A DNA stretch of 64,000 nucleotides from Planctomycetaceae bacterium (GTDB lineage: Bacteria; Planctomycetota; UBA1135; GCA-002686595): the NCBI GenBank assembly GCA_011525785.1, contig WYBT01000032.1, forward strand, positions 248,001 to 312,000, read 5' to 3'. This document shows positions 1 to 7,939 of the stretch, in pieces (position 1 is the stretch's first letter; every line of letters starts with the position of its first letter). The notes below the pieces were generated by a model, which did no database searches, had not been told where the DNA came from, and saw only the letters and a list, made by a program, of their open reading frames with translations. The translations under genes and the position numbers were made by a program.

Positions 1-2
1 TG

Positions 3-2159
3 CCCTGCGTGCTGCCCAAGACCGACTCGGACACCTTCACCGGCGGCGACTTGGCGCAGGTCAACGCCACCAGCGACTCCAAGGGCTTCCCGGCGGTCGG
101 CTTCGAGATGTCGCCGCAGAAGCGCATCCAGTTCGGTCGCTTCACCGAGCGCATCGTCGACCGCCAGATGGCGATCGTCATCAACGACGAAGTGATCAGC
201 GCGCCGACCGTGAACGGCGGCCTGTGGGGCGCGTCCTACATCGAAGGCCGCTTCGGCCTCGCCGAGCGCGACTCGATGATCCGCGTGCTGCGCTCGGGCT
301 CGCTCAAGGTGCGTCCGCAGCTCGAGGCCGCTGAAGTGGTCGGAGCGTCGATCGGCGACGACTACGTGCGCAAGAACGTGTTCGCGGGCCTCACGGTGCT
401 CGGGATCATCATCACGTTCCTGATGTGGTACTACCGCTCGCTCGGCGTGCTGGCGAGCATCGCGCTGCTCTCGAACCTCGTGCTGATGATGGGCGCGATG
501 GTGGTGCTCAACGGCACGCTGACCCTGGCCGGCATCGGCGGCATCGTGCTCACGGTCGGTATGGCCGTCGACGCGAGCATCCTGATCTTCGAGCGCATCC
601 GCGAGGAGCAGGAAAAAGGCCGCAAGCCCATCCAGGCGGCCAAGGACGGCTTCGCCAATGCGATGAGCGCGATCGTCGACGGCAACATCACGACGCTGAT
701 CACCGCCATCATCCTCTACAACGTCGGCACCGGCACGATCCGCGGCTTCGCGGTGACGCTGTCGCTCGGCATCGTGGCCACGATGTTCTCGGCGCTGGTC
801 GTGCTGCGCACGCTGGTGCACCTCAAGCTGCAGAAGGGCGTCGAGCGCTGGGAGATGCGCCAGATCCTCGGCCGCACGAACTTCAAGTTCATGAACCTGC
901 GCAAGCTCGTGCTGACCGTCTCGGCGACGGTCACCGTCCTGGGCGTGGTCGGCTTCATCCTCGAGGACGATCAGAAGAAGCTCGGCATCGACTTCCTGGG
1001 CGGCGCGACGGCCAAGGTGCGCACCGAGGAGCCGATTTCAGTCGCCGCGCTGCGCACGAAGCTCGCTGCGGGCGGCGGCGAGCTCGCTACGGCGGATGTC
1101 GTCGACCTGCCCGGCTCGCGCGACGCGGCGGGCAATGCACGCGAGTTCCGCATCACCTTCAAGGGCGCGCGCGACGGCGCCGGTGACGACGCCCAGCAGC
1201 GCTTCGCGCAGGACATCGCCGCCGCACTGGGCGACGTGATCCAGAAGGGACCGATCGAGCTGGACGTTCGCACGCAGGACGCGCAGCACCAGGTGACGGC
1301 CGCGCTGTACTTCGAAGCGGAGCACCCGACCGCGGAGGTCGTCAGCGGCCTCGAGGCCGCCGGCGTGCAAGCGCCGCAAGTCCAGCCTCGCGGCGCCCGC
1401 AACGACGTGCTGCTCGTCACCGGCGTCGCTCCCCTGAGCGTCTCCGCCGATGCGCTGCGCGCCGCGATCGCCACGCAATTCGACGGCGAGCGCAGCGACG
1501 CCAACGGCAGGCCGCTCAAACTCGCCGAACCGATCCCCGAGACCAGCATCGTCGGCGCGCAGGTCGTCGGCGAGCTGCGCGACTCGGCCCTGATCGCGCT
1601 GTTCTTCTCCTCGCTGGCGATCCTGCTCTACATCCGCGTGCGCTTCGCCGAGTACAGCTACGGCTGGGGCGCGCTGGTCGCTGACTTGCACGACGTGCTG
1701 TTCACGCTCGCGGCCGTGGCGTTCCTGGTGTGGATCCCCTGGATCCGCATCGAGATGAGCCTGACGATGATCGCGGCCTTCCTGACGATCCTGGGCTACT
1801 CGCTGAACGACACGATCATCGTCTTCGACCGCATCCGCGAGAACCTGCCGCGCATGAGCAAGGCCAGCCTGCTCGAAGTGTGCGACGTCTCGATCAACCA
1901 GACGCTGTCGCGCACGATCATCACCTCGGGCACGACGATCCTCGCCTCGCTGGTGATCCTGGTCTTCAACTTCGGCACCGGCAACGCGCTGGAAGGCTTC
2001 GCCTTCGCGCTCACCTTCGGCGTGCTGGTCGGCACCTACTCGAGCATCTACGTCGCCGCCCCGGTGTTCGTGTGGTTCGAGGAGCGCCACCAGCGCAAGC
2101 TGGCGGAGATGGCCAAGGCCAACAACTTGCCGCGCGCTCCGCAAGGCGCCGCGAGCTGA
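3..2159 (+). CDS. secDF: Protein translocase subunit SecDF (SecD-SecF fusion), 5' end cut by the window
   Basis: Fused inner-membrane SecD and SecF, which use the proton motive force to pull exported proteins through SecYEG. The frame is open to the window edge, so the SecD N-terminus and most of its periplasmic head are missing. Numbering from codon 9: the base of the SecD periplasmic domain is at 1-115, SecD transmembrane segments at about 124-275 include the family motif GMAVDASILIFERIREE near 184-200, and SecF begins near 297. SecF shows LGIDFLGG (325-332), a periplasmic domain, and near its end LGYSLNDTIIVFDRIREN and a QTLSRTIITSGTT stretch. Both halves keep the conserved Asp in the fourth membrane helix. 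Fusion of SecD and SecF occurs in many phyla. The LysM gene follows 40 bp downstream. Confidence 0.96.
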   Translation, partial: PCVLPKTDSDTFTGGDLAQVNATSDSKGFPAVGFEMSPQKRIQFGRFTERIVDRQMAIVINDEVISAPTVNGGLWGASYIEGRFGLAERDSMIRVLRSGSLKVRPQLEAAEVVGASIGDDYVRKNVFAGLTVLGIIITFLMWYYRSLGVLASIALLSNLVLMMGAMVVLNGTLTLAGIGGIVLTVGMAVDASILIFERIREEQEKGRKPIQAAKDGFANAMSAIVDGNITTLITAIILYNVGTGTIRGFAVTLSLGIVATMFSALVVLRTLVHLKLQKGVERWEMRQILGRTNFKFMNLRKLVLTVSATVTVLGVVGFILEDDQKKLGIDFLGGATAKVRTEEPISVAALRTKLAAGGGELATADVVDLPGSRDAAGNAREFRITFKGARDGAGDDAQQRFAQDIAAALGDVIQKGPIELDVRTQDAQHQVTAALYFEAEHPTAEVVSGLEAAGVQAPQVQPRGARNDVLLVTGVAPLSVSADALRAAIATQFDGERSDANGRPLKLAEPIPETSIVGAQVVGELRDSALIALFFSSLAILLYIRVRFAEYSYGWGALVADLHDVLFTLAAVAFLVWIPWIRIEMSLTMIAAFLTILGYSLNDTIIVFDRIRENLPRMSKASLLEVCDVSINQTLSRTIITSGTTILASLVILVFNFGTGNALEGFAFALTFGVLVGTYSSIYVAAPVFVWFEERHQRKLAEMAKANNLPRAPQGAAS

Positions 2160-2199
2160 CGCTGCGCGCGTCGGGCGCGACTGCTAGTCTGAGCGCGCT

Positions 2200-2718
2200 G
2201 TGCGTTCGCTCGTCCTGATCCTCGCTCTCGCGATCGCGTTTGGCGCAGCTGCCGCGTGGCAGTCGCGCAAGGTCGAGGCGCTGAAAGCCGAACGCGCGCG
2301 CGCCGAAGCGATCGCCAACGGCGAGTTGGCGCAGACGCCCAGCGGTGAGATCCCAGCCGGCTGGGCGGTCGTGACCGTCGGGCGCCCATCGGGACGCTCG
2401 AGCGTAGGAGCGGACCTGCTCCCCGACGGCGGCGAGAGCAAGGCGGCGGCCGACGAGCCGTTCGAGTTCGATCCGAGCGTCGCGCCGGACGACTCCGCGC
2501 CCGCAGCGTCGCTCCCGATCGAAGACGGTCAGCGCATCTGGGAACTGAACGTGGCCGAGGGGCAATCGCTCTCGTCCATCGCAGCCGCGCACTACGGCAG
2601 CGCTCCGGCGGAGCTGGTCGAGGCTCTGGCGCGCTACAACGCCCTCGCCAGCCCGGACGAACTGCGCATCGGCCAGAGGCTGGAGCTTCCCCCGCTCGAC
2701 CTGCTGCTCGGAAACTGA
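2200..2718 (+). CDS. Small membrane-anchored LysM-domain protein
   Basis: A 172-residue protein with an N-terminal hydrophobic segment (about residues 3-20, signal anchor or uncleaved signal), a variable Ala/Glu/Asp-rich linker, and a C-terminal LysM-like domain at about 119-166 (pattern VAEGQSLSSIAAAHYG then YN and LRIGQRLELP). LysM domains bind N-acetylglucosamine polymers such as peptidoglycan, so an envelope role is inferred. The start is GTG at 2200; no clear Shine-Dalgarno sequence precedes it. It lies 40 bp after secDF and is probably co-transcribed. No enzymatic domain is visible. Confidence 0.82.
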   Translation: MRSLVLILALAIAFGAAAAWQSRKVEALKAERARAEAIANGELAQTPSGEIPAGWAVVTVGRPSGRSSVGADLLPDGGESKAAADEPFEFDPSVAPDDSAPAASLPIEDGQRIWELNVAEGQSLSSIAAAHYGSAPAELVEALARYNALASPDELRIGQRLELPPLDLLLGN

Positions 2719-2722
2719 GCGC

Positions 2723-2738
2723 CTCGGCGCGGGCCGAG
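2723..2738. terminator. Small GC hairpin between convergent genes
   Basis: A 6-bp stem CTCGGC/GCCGAG with a 4-nt loop lies in the 39-bp gap between the LysM gene and the convergent hflX. There is no U-tract on either strand, so terminator function is only a suggestion. Confidence 0.3.
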
Positions 2739-2757
2739 ACTCACCCCGCGCGGCGTT

Positions 2758-4104
2758 TCACGCCTCGGAAGCGTTGGGCCAGGCGTTGAGATCGCCTGCG
2801 AACGGCGAGAGCAGCGTGAAGCGCGCATCCGCCGGCGCCGAGCGCACGAGCGCGCCGTACACCGCAGCGGGGATGCGAGCTTCGACGAGCAGGCGCTCGT
2901 CGCCTTCGATGCGTTGCGCGAGCACCTTGGCGACGCGCCGCAGCGCAGCCAGCGTCCGACCGTCGGTCACCGGGAGATCGACCTCGCAGTGGACCGAGCG
3001 TTCGTCCAGGCGCGACGCGACCAACTCGTGCAGCCGCTCGAGCCCGGCGCCCGTGCGCGCCGAGACGGCCAGCGACTCGCGGCGTCGGTCCTGGGCCAGC
3101 CACTCGAGCGCGCGCGGATCGCCGGCGGCGTCGAGCTTGTTGAGCACCACCAACTCGTCGCGGTGCGGCGAAGCGATCTGGTCGAGCACCTCTTCGACGG
3201 CTTTGAACTGCTCAGCGGCGTCGGGGTGCGAGGCGTCGACGACGTGCAGGAGCAGGTCGGCGTGCACGGCCTCTTCGAGCGTCGCGTGGAACGACGCCAC
3301 CAGGTGGTGCGGCAGGCGCTGCAGGAACCCGACCGTGTCGGACAAGAGCACCAGCCGCCCGTCGCGCAGCTTCCACTGGCGCGTGCGCGTGTCGAGCGTT
3401 GCGAACAGCATGTCCGCCGCCAGCTCGGAGGCGCCGGTGAGCGTGTTGAGCAGAGTGGACTTGCCAGCGTTGGTGTAGCCCACCAGCCCGACGGTGAATT
3501 GCTCCGAGCGCGAGCGCACCTCGCGCAGGCGGCGCGTCTCGATCTCGGCCAGCTCGCGCTTGAGCTCGACCACGCGCCGGCGCAGGAGGCGTTTGTCGGT
3601 CTCCAGCTGCGTCTCGCCCGGTCCGCGCGCGCCGACCGCGCCTTCGGTGCGCTCGAGGTGCGTCCACATGCGACGCAGCCGCGGCAGCACGTACTGCGCC
3701 TGCGCCAGCGCCACCTGCAGCTTGGCCTGCCGTGTCTGCGCCCGGCGCGCGAAGATGTCGAGGATCACCTCCGAGCGGTCGAGCACGCGCACGCCCCAGG
3801 CCTTCTCGAGGTTGCGGATCTGCGCCGGCGAGAGGTCGTTGTCCACGGCCACGGCATCGGGCGCGAGCTCGCGGATCTCCAGCCCGATCTCCTCGACCTT
3901 GCCGCGCCCCATCAACGTGCCCGGATCAGGCAGGCTGCGCTGCTGCACCAGCCCGGCGCCCACCGCATCGGCCCCCGCCGCGTCGAGCAGGGAGCGCAAT
4001 TCCGTCAGCGGGCCGCCGTGCTCGACGTGCTGACCGGGGAACAGCACTCCGCACACCAGGATGCGCTCGCGGGGCGGGCGCTGGTGCATCGCGCTGCGAC
4101 TCAT
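2758..4104 (-). CDS. hflX: GTPase HflX
   Basis: A 448-residue ribosome-associated GTPase of the HflX family, known to split stalled or heat-damaged ribosomes. The N-terminal HflX domain carries GRGKVEEI (67-74) and GARGPGETQLE (158-168), followed by a coiled helical hairpin and the G domain with P-loop GYTNAGKS (209-216), DTVGF (256-260) and a NKLD motif near 318. The chosen ATG at 4104 overlaps the nadB stop as ATGA, which supports this start over longer reading into nadB; a second ATG lies five codons inside. Cotranscription and translational coupling with nadB are likely. All G motifs are intact. Confidence 0.95.
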   Translation of the reverse strand: MSRSAMHQRPPRERILVCGVLFPGQHVEHGGPLTELRSLLDAAGADAVGAGLVQQRSLPDPGTLMGRGKVEEIGLEIRELAPDAVAVDNDLSPAQIRNLEKAWGVRVLDRSEVILDIFARRAQTRQAKLQVALAQAQYVLPRLRRMWTHLERTEGAVGARGPGETQLETDKRLLRRRVVELKRELAEIETRRLREVRSRSEQFTVGLVGYTNAGKSTLLNTLTGASELAADMLFATLDTRTRQWKLRDGRLVLLSDTVGFLQRLPHHLVASFHATLEEAVHADLLLHVVDASHPDAAEQFKAVEEVLDQIASPHRDELVVLNKLDAAGDPRALEWLAQDRRRESLAVSARTGAGLERLHELVASRLDERSVHCEVDLPVTDGRTLAALRRVAKVLAQRIEGDERLLVEARIPAAVYGALVRSAPADARFTLLSPFAGDLNAWPNASEA

Positions 4105-5798
4105 CGCACGGCGACCGATTCGCGAACGCGCTCGCGCGAGAGCGTCACCGCGCGAATGTTGTCGCCTTCCAGGCGCGGCGCGAGCAGCGTGTGCGCCCGC
4201 CAGGCAGGCCGGGTCTCGGGGAAGTCCTCGCGGAAGTGCGTGCCGCGCGACTCCTCGCGCGCCATGGCGCCGATGGCGGCCAGGCGCGCGATGATCAGCA
4301 TGTTCTGCAGCTCGAGCGTGCGCGGCTCGGGCGTCGCGAGTCGATCGACGGCGCGCGCCCAGAACTCGAGCTTCTGCTGCGCATCGGCGATGGCCGCGCC
4401 GCTGCGCACGATGCCCATCTGCCGCCACATCAGGCTCTTGAGCGAGTAGGTCATGTCCTGGATGCCCAGGCGCACGTCGCTCGAGCCGCGCGGCCGCTCG
4501 ACGCGCATGCGCGAGTCGATCGGGATCAGCGGGAAGTCCTTGCCATCCGCCGCAGCGCGCTCGCCCGCGCGCGCGCCGCACACCAGGCCCTCGAGCAGCG
4601 AGTTGGAGCCCATGCGGTTGGCGCCGTGCAGCCCGGAGCTGGAGCACTCACCCACGGCCCACAGGCCAGCGACGCTGGTGCGGCCGTCGGCGTCGACGGC
4701 GATGCCGCCCACCATGTAGTGCGCTCCCGGGCGCACCGGGATCGGATCGCGCTTGATGTCGATGTCGAAGTACTGGCAGATGCGACTGATGTGCGGGAAC
4801 AGCTCGTGCGGATCGCGCTCGAGCCCCGAAAGGTCGAGGTACACGCTCGTGTCGTTCGTCTCGACCATGCGCCGGAAGCAGGCGCGGCTGACCACGTCGC
4901 GCGGCGCCAGCTCGGCGGCGGGGTGGTACTCGGGCATGAAGCGCACGCGGTTCTTGTCGAGCAGCACGCCGCCCGCGCCGCGCACGATCTCGCTCACCAG
5001 CACGCGCGCCGCGCCCGCGATGTACAGGCAGGTCGGGTGGAACTGGAAGAACTCCATGTCGCGCAGCGTCGCACCCGCGCGGAAGGCCATCGCGACGCCA
5101 TCGCCGGTGGCGATCGCGGGGTTGGTGGTCTCGCGGAAGAGCTGCCCCCCGCCGCCCGTCGCGAGGACCACCTGCGCGGCGGAGAACAGCACCAGCTCGC
5201 TGCGCGAGGTCCAGGCGAGCACGCCGATCACGCGCCCGTTGGCGCCCGAGACCAGATCGATCGCAAAGCACGAGGTGAACAGCGCGATGTCGCGATGGGT
5301 GCGCACGGACTCGGCCAGCCCGCGCTGGATCTCGATGCCCGTCGCCGCGCCGCCCGAGTGCACGATGCGGTGGTGGCTGTGGCCGCCCTCGCGCGACAGA
5401 TCGAGGTCGCCGTCCGCGCGCCGATCGAACGAAACGCCGGCCTCGATCAAGCGCTCGATCGCCGCCGGACCGCCCCGCACGATGCGGTCGACCGCGTCGG
5501 CATCGCACAGTCCGCAGCCCACTTCGAGCGTGTCCGCCACGTGCGCCTCGAACGAGTCCTCGGGCGCGAGCACGGCCGCCACGCCGCCTTGGGCGTAGTG
5601 CGTGTTGGTCTCGATCAGCTCGTCCTTGGCCAGGATCGCCACGGAACTTCCCGCCGCGGCGGCGGCCAGCGCTGCGCTGCAACCCGCCACTCCGCTGCCC
5701 ACCACGAGCACGTCGAAGCGATAGGTCGGCAGCCGCCGGGTCTCGAAGGGGGCGAGGTAGCGCGGAAGCTCGAAGTCCAGGGTGTTCAATCGATCCAT
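4101..5798 (-). CDS. nadB: L-aspartate oxidase
   Basis: A 565-residue FAD enzyme that oxidises L-aspartate to iminoaspartate, the first step of de novo NAD synthesis. Visible are the dinucleotide-binding GSGVAG (34-39), THYAQGGVAAVL, the active-site region GGHSHHRIVHSGG, and the C-terminal FAD-contact stretch GECSSSGLHGANRMGSNSLLE. The helical C-terminal domain typical of the fumarate reductase/succinate dehydrogenase flavoprotein family follows. These signatures favour NadB over succinate dehydrogenase SdhA, and no sdhB/sdhC neighbours are present. The start is ATG at 5798, giving a normal N-terminus just ahead of the FAD fold. nadA and nadC are not nearby. The stop overlaps the hflX start. 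Confidence 0.93.
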   Translation of the reverse strand: MDRLNTLDFELPRYLAPFETRRLPTYRFDVLVVGSGVAGCSAALAAAAAGSSVAILAKDELIETNTHYAQGGVAAVLAPEDSFEAHVADTLEVGCGLCDADAVDRIVRGGPAAIERLIEAGVSFDRRADGDLDLSREGGHSHHRIVHSGGAATGIEIQRGLAESVRTHRDIALFTSCFAIDLVSGANGRVIGVLAWTSRSELVLFSAAQVVLATGGGGQLFRETTNPAIATGDGVAMAFRAGATLRDMEFFQFHPTCLYIAGAARVLVSEIVRGAGGVLLDKNRVRFMPEYHPAAELAPRDVVSRACFRRMVETNDTSVYLDLSGLERDPHELFPHISRICQYFDIDIKRDPIPVRPGAHYMVGGIAVDADGRTSVAGLWAVGECSSSGLHGANRMGSNSLLEGLVCGARAGERAAADGKDFPLIPIDSRMRVERPRGSSDVRLGIQDMTYSLKSLMWRQMGIVRSGAAIADAQQKLEFWARAVDRLATPEPRTLELQNMLIIARLAAIGAMAREESRGTHFREDFPETRPAWRAHTLLAPRLEGDNIRAVTLSRERVRESVAVR

Positions 5799-6149
5799 TG
5801 AGGCGGGCGATCGGGCGCTCCGACGCCAAGCTTCCAGTGTACGTCGGCGCGCGGACCTGCCGCCCACGAGCCTCCAGACTTCGCCGCCGCCTGTTAGCCC
5901 GAGTTCGGGCGCTCAAGCGCTGCCTGACGCCCCCTGTAGCCTCTCAGGAGCGCTCAACAGGCGTCGGCCCCGGCTGTTTTAGGGTTCTTTTCGGTTTTTG
6001 TTCGTGACACACCCGAACGACGCGGCTAGCCTGAGTCGTCCGTGTGAGCCGGCGAGGCGACAGGCCAGCCGCGCCGCTCATGCTGCCCCCAGCTGGCCCC
6101 GCTTCGCACCCTCGAGACTGGCCTGAGCCTCAAACCGGAGTTCCACGCC
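5799..6149. other. Divergent intergenic region (nadB / repeat-bearing gene)
   Basis: A 351-bp gap between two divergent genes. No protein-coding frame with recognisable content was found. It holds an unusually T-rich patch (about 5977-6003) and the promoter-like element and inverted repeat listed separately. Confidence 0.5.
6000..6032 (+). promoter_or_regulatory. Promoter-like element overlapped by a GTTCG-N9-CGAAC inverted repeat
   Basis: GTGACA (6004-6009, five of six matches to a -35 box), a 17-bp spacer and TAGCCT (6027-6032, a weak -10) are arranged toward the gene at 6150. A perfect inverted repeat, GTTCG at 6000-6004 and CGAAC at 6014-6018, spans the -35 box, as expected for a repressor site. 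Because lexA is the next gene but one, LexA is one candidate binder; the site is not a canonical box of any LexA group known to me. Confidence 0.35.
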
Positions 6150-6947
6150 ATGCGATCCAACCTCCCCTCCGACTTCATCCGTCGCACGGGTTGCCTCGGG
6201 ACCAGTTCCGCAGCTGGCAGCGTCGGGGCTGGCTGCGTCGGGTCTGGCAGCGTCGGGTCTGGCGGCGTCGGGGCTGGCAGCGTCGGGGCTGGCAGCGTCG
6301 GGTCTAGCAGCACTGGAGCCCGACGGACGGGCGGTCACAGGCCGATTCCGGTCTTCCCTTCGGCGCGCTCGCTCGCGACCACGCTGCGCACCGAACGCGT
6401 GCGCGCAGAACGGTTGCGCGCAGAGCGAGAGCGCACCGAGAGCAAGCACGCCGAGGACGGGTCTCGCGCTGAGGACTTCGCCAGGCGCTGGCGGCCGATT
6501 CAGGCACTCTCACTCTCAGTCGGAACCCGCGCGGCTCGCGTCGACTCGACTCGCTCAACGCTCGCTCGAGAGCTGCAGCAGACCGACCGTGTGAACGGCG
6601 CGGGCCCTGTCGTGGCTCTCGACGGCGCACGCCCCGCAGACGGCGCGTTCGAGCGCCTCATCACGTTCACACGACAGGTGGCTGCGCTTGGGTCCCTGGT
6701 GCCCTCGCTCGCCGAACTCCGCTCGCTAGGGCGCTCCGTTTCTGGCGCCGTTTCGGGCTACGTCTCTCGCGCGTGGGGGCAGCACGCGCTCCCGACCCAC
6801 GTCGATCCCGAGCGCGTGATCCGGAGCCCGCAGCAGTCCCCCACGGCATCGCTCGCTGCACGCAGCCTGACCACGGAGGCGCTGTCCGTTGAAGGACTCT
6901 CCTTCGCCGTCACTCTCGGTGCGCTCGCCGCGCTGTTCTTCGTGTAG
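6150..6947 (+). CDS. Hypothetical protein with GSVGA repeats and hydrophobic C-terminus, upstream of lexA
   Basis: A predicted 265-residue protein that I do not recognise. Residues 23-52 are six near-identical pentapeptides of the GSVGA type encoded by a 15-bp tandem repeat. An Arg/Glu-rich region (about 65-105) and a long variable middle follow, and the protein ends in a hydrophobic stretch (LSFAVTLGALAALFFV) that could be a tail anchor. Codon third positions are GC-rich and the frame stays open for 800 bp, which supports a real gene, but low complexity leaves doubt. A GGAG lies 9 nt before the ATG. It is 72 bp upstream of lexA on the same strand, so co-expression with the SOS regulator is possible. 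Confidence 0.5.
   Translation: MRSNLPSDFIRRTGCLGTSSAAGSVGAGCVGSGSVGSGGVGAGSVGAGSVGSSSTGARRTGGHRPIPVFPSARSLATTLRTERVRAERLRAERERTESKHAEDGSRAEDFARRWRPIQALSLSVGTRAARVDSTRSTLARELQQTDRVNGAGPVVALDGARPADGAFERLITFTRQVAALGSLVPSLAELRSLGRSVSGAVSGYVSRAWGQHALPTHVDPERVIRSPQQSPTASLAARSLTTEALSVEGLSFAVTLGALAALFFV
6216..6305 (+). repeat. Six tandem copies of a 15-bp repeat
   Basis: Units of the form GGCAGCGTCGGGGCT run at 6216, 6231, 6246, 6261, 6276 and 6291, differing at one or two positions each; a degenerate seventh follows. The unit length is a multiple of three, so copy number can change without shifting the reading frame of the surrounding gene. Confidence 0.9.
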
Positions 6948-7019
6948 CGTCCCAGCCGTGCTGTACAGGCGCGTCACTGCCCCGGCGCCACACTCCAGGC
7001 CCCACCCAGGCCCAATCCC

Positions 7020-7634
7020 ATGACCTCGATCCCGCTCACCCGCCGGCAGCACGAGATCCTCGCCTTCTACCGCGCGTACTCGAGCGAGCACGGCTACAGC
7101 CCGACGCTCGAAGAGGTCGCACAGCACTTCGGCGTCAACAAGGTCACGATCTTCGGCCACGTGGCCGAGTTGGAGCGCAAGGGCGCACTCCAACGATCCG
7201 CCAAGCACGTCAGCCGCGGGCTCGTGCCGGTCGAGAGCGCCAGTCAGTCTTCGGCGCCGTCCGGCCCCTCGGTCCCGATCCTCGGGCGCATCGCCGCCGG
7301 CGTGCCGATCGAGACCATCGAGACGCCCGAGCCGCTCTCCTGGGCCGACATCGTGCCCGACGACCGCGAGGTCTACGCGCTGCGCGTGCGGGGACACTCG
7401 ATGATCGACGACGGCATCCACGACGGCGACGTCGTGCTGGTCGAGCGACGTTCCAACGCCGTGGACGGTGACCTCGTGGTGGCGGTCCTGCCCGACGAGG
7501 AGGCGACGCTCAAGCGCCTGTACCGCGAGCGCGGCGGCTACCGGCTGCAGCCCGCAAACCTGGCGCTCAAGCCGATCTTCGCGCCCACGGTCGAAGTGCG
7601 GGGCATCGTCATCGGCGTGGTGCGCCGCTACTGA
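7020..7634 (+). CDS. lexA: LexA repressor
   Basis: A 204-residue SOS repressor with an N-terminal winged helix-turn-helix (about 1-65) and a C-terminal S24 self-cleaving domain. The cleavage site Ala93-Gly94 sits in RIAAGVPIE, the nucleophile is Ser127 in RGHSMIDDGI, and the general base is Lys165 in EATLKRLYRE. All residues needed for RecA-stimulated autoproteolysis are present. Length is typical. The start ATG at 7020 places the HTH at its usual distance. No Shine-Dalgarno sequence is evident. A perfect 8-bp palindrome CTGTACAG at 6961-6968, 52 bp before the start, might contribute to autoregulation but does not match a known LexA box. The gene is followed at once by an array of hairpin repeats. 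Confidence 0.95.
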   Translation: MTSIPLTRRQHEILAFYRAYSSEHGYSPTLEEVAQHFGVNKVTIFGHVAELERKGALQRSAKHVSRGLVPVESASQSSAPSGPSVPILGRIAAGVPIETIETPEPLSWADIVPDDREVYALRVRGHSMIDDGIHDGDVVLVERRSNAVDGDLVVAVLPDEEATLKRLYRERGGYRLQPANLALKPIFAPTVEVRGIVIGVVRRY

Positions 7635-7775
7635 GCTCGCCCGGCGGCGAAGCCGCCTCTGAATTAGCTCTGCGGCGAAGCCGCCTCTGAATTGGCTCTG
7701 CGGCGAAGCCGCTAAGGAGTTGGCTCGGCAGCGAAGCCGCCACTGAGCTCGCCCGGCGGCGTGCGCCGCGAGTGG
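7635..7775 (+). repeat. Tandem array of hairpin units directly after lexA
   Basis: Five units of 24-32 bp start at 7635, 7667, 7695, 7723 and 7747, each beginning GCTC. Units 1-4 contain a near-perfect stem-loop, GCGGC-GAA-GCCGC, separated by CTCTGAATTG-like linkers; unit 5 is degenerate (GGCGGC-GTGC-GCCGC). The array begins on the base after the lexA stop. Multiple stems without U-tracts suggest a transcript 3'-end stabiliser or terminator array; the role is inferred. Confidence 0.8.
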
Positions 7776-7939
7776 CCCCAGCCCGCGGCGCGGCGCCCAG
7801 ACCTCGCTGCACCGCTTCTGGAGCGGGCGCTCGGCCGACAACCCACCGCGCACGAGCCGCCCCGCCCCGGCCGAGCCCGGGTTCGCGCGTAGACTCCGCG
7901 GCCCATCGGACGCGCCGCGGCGCGCGTCCTCACATCCCC

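Noticed and set aside
2758-4104. HflX together with the SPFH pair as an hflX-hflK-hflC operon
   Set aside because: The SPFH genes are 30 kb away and shorter than HflK/HflC, so there is no operon link.
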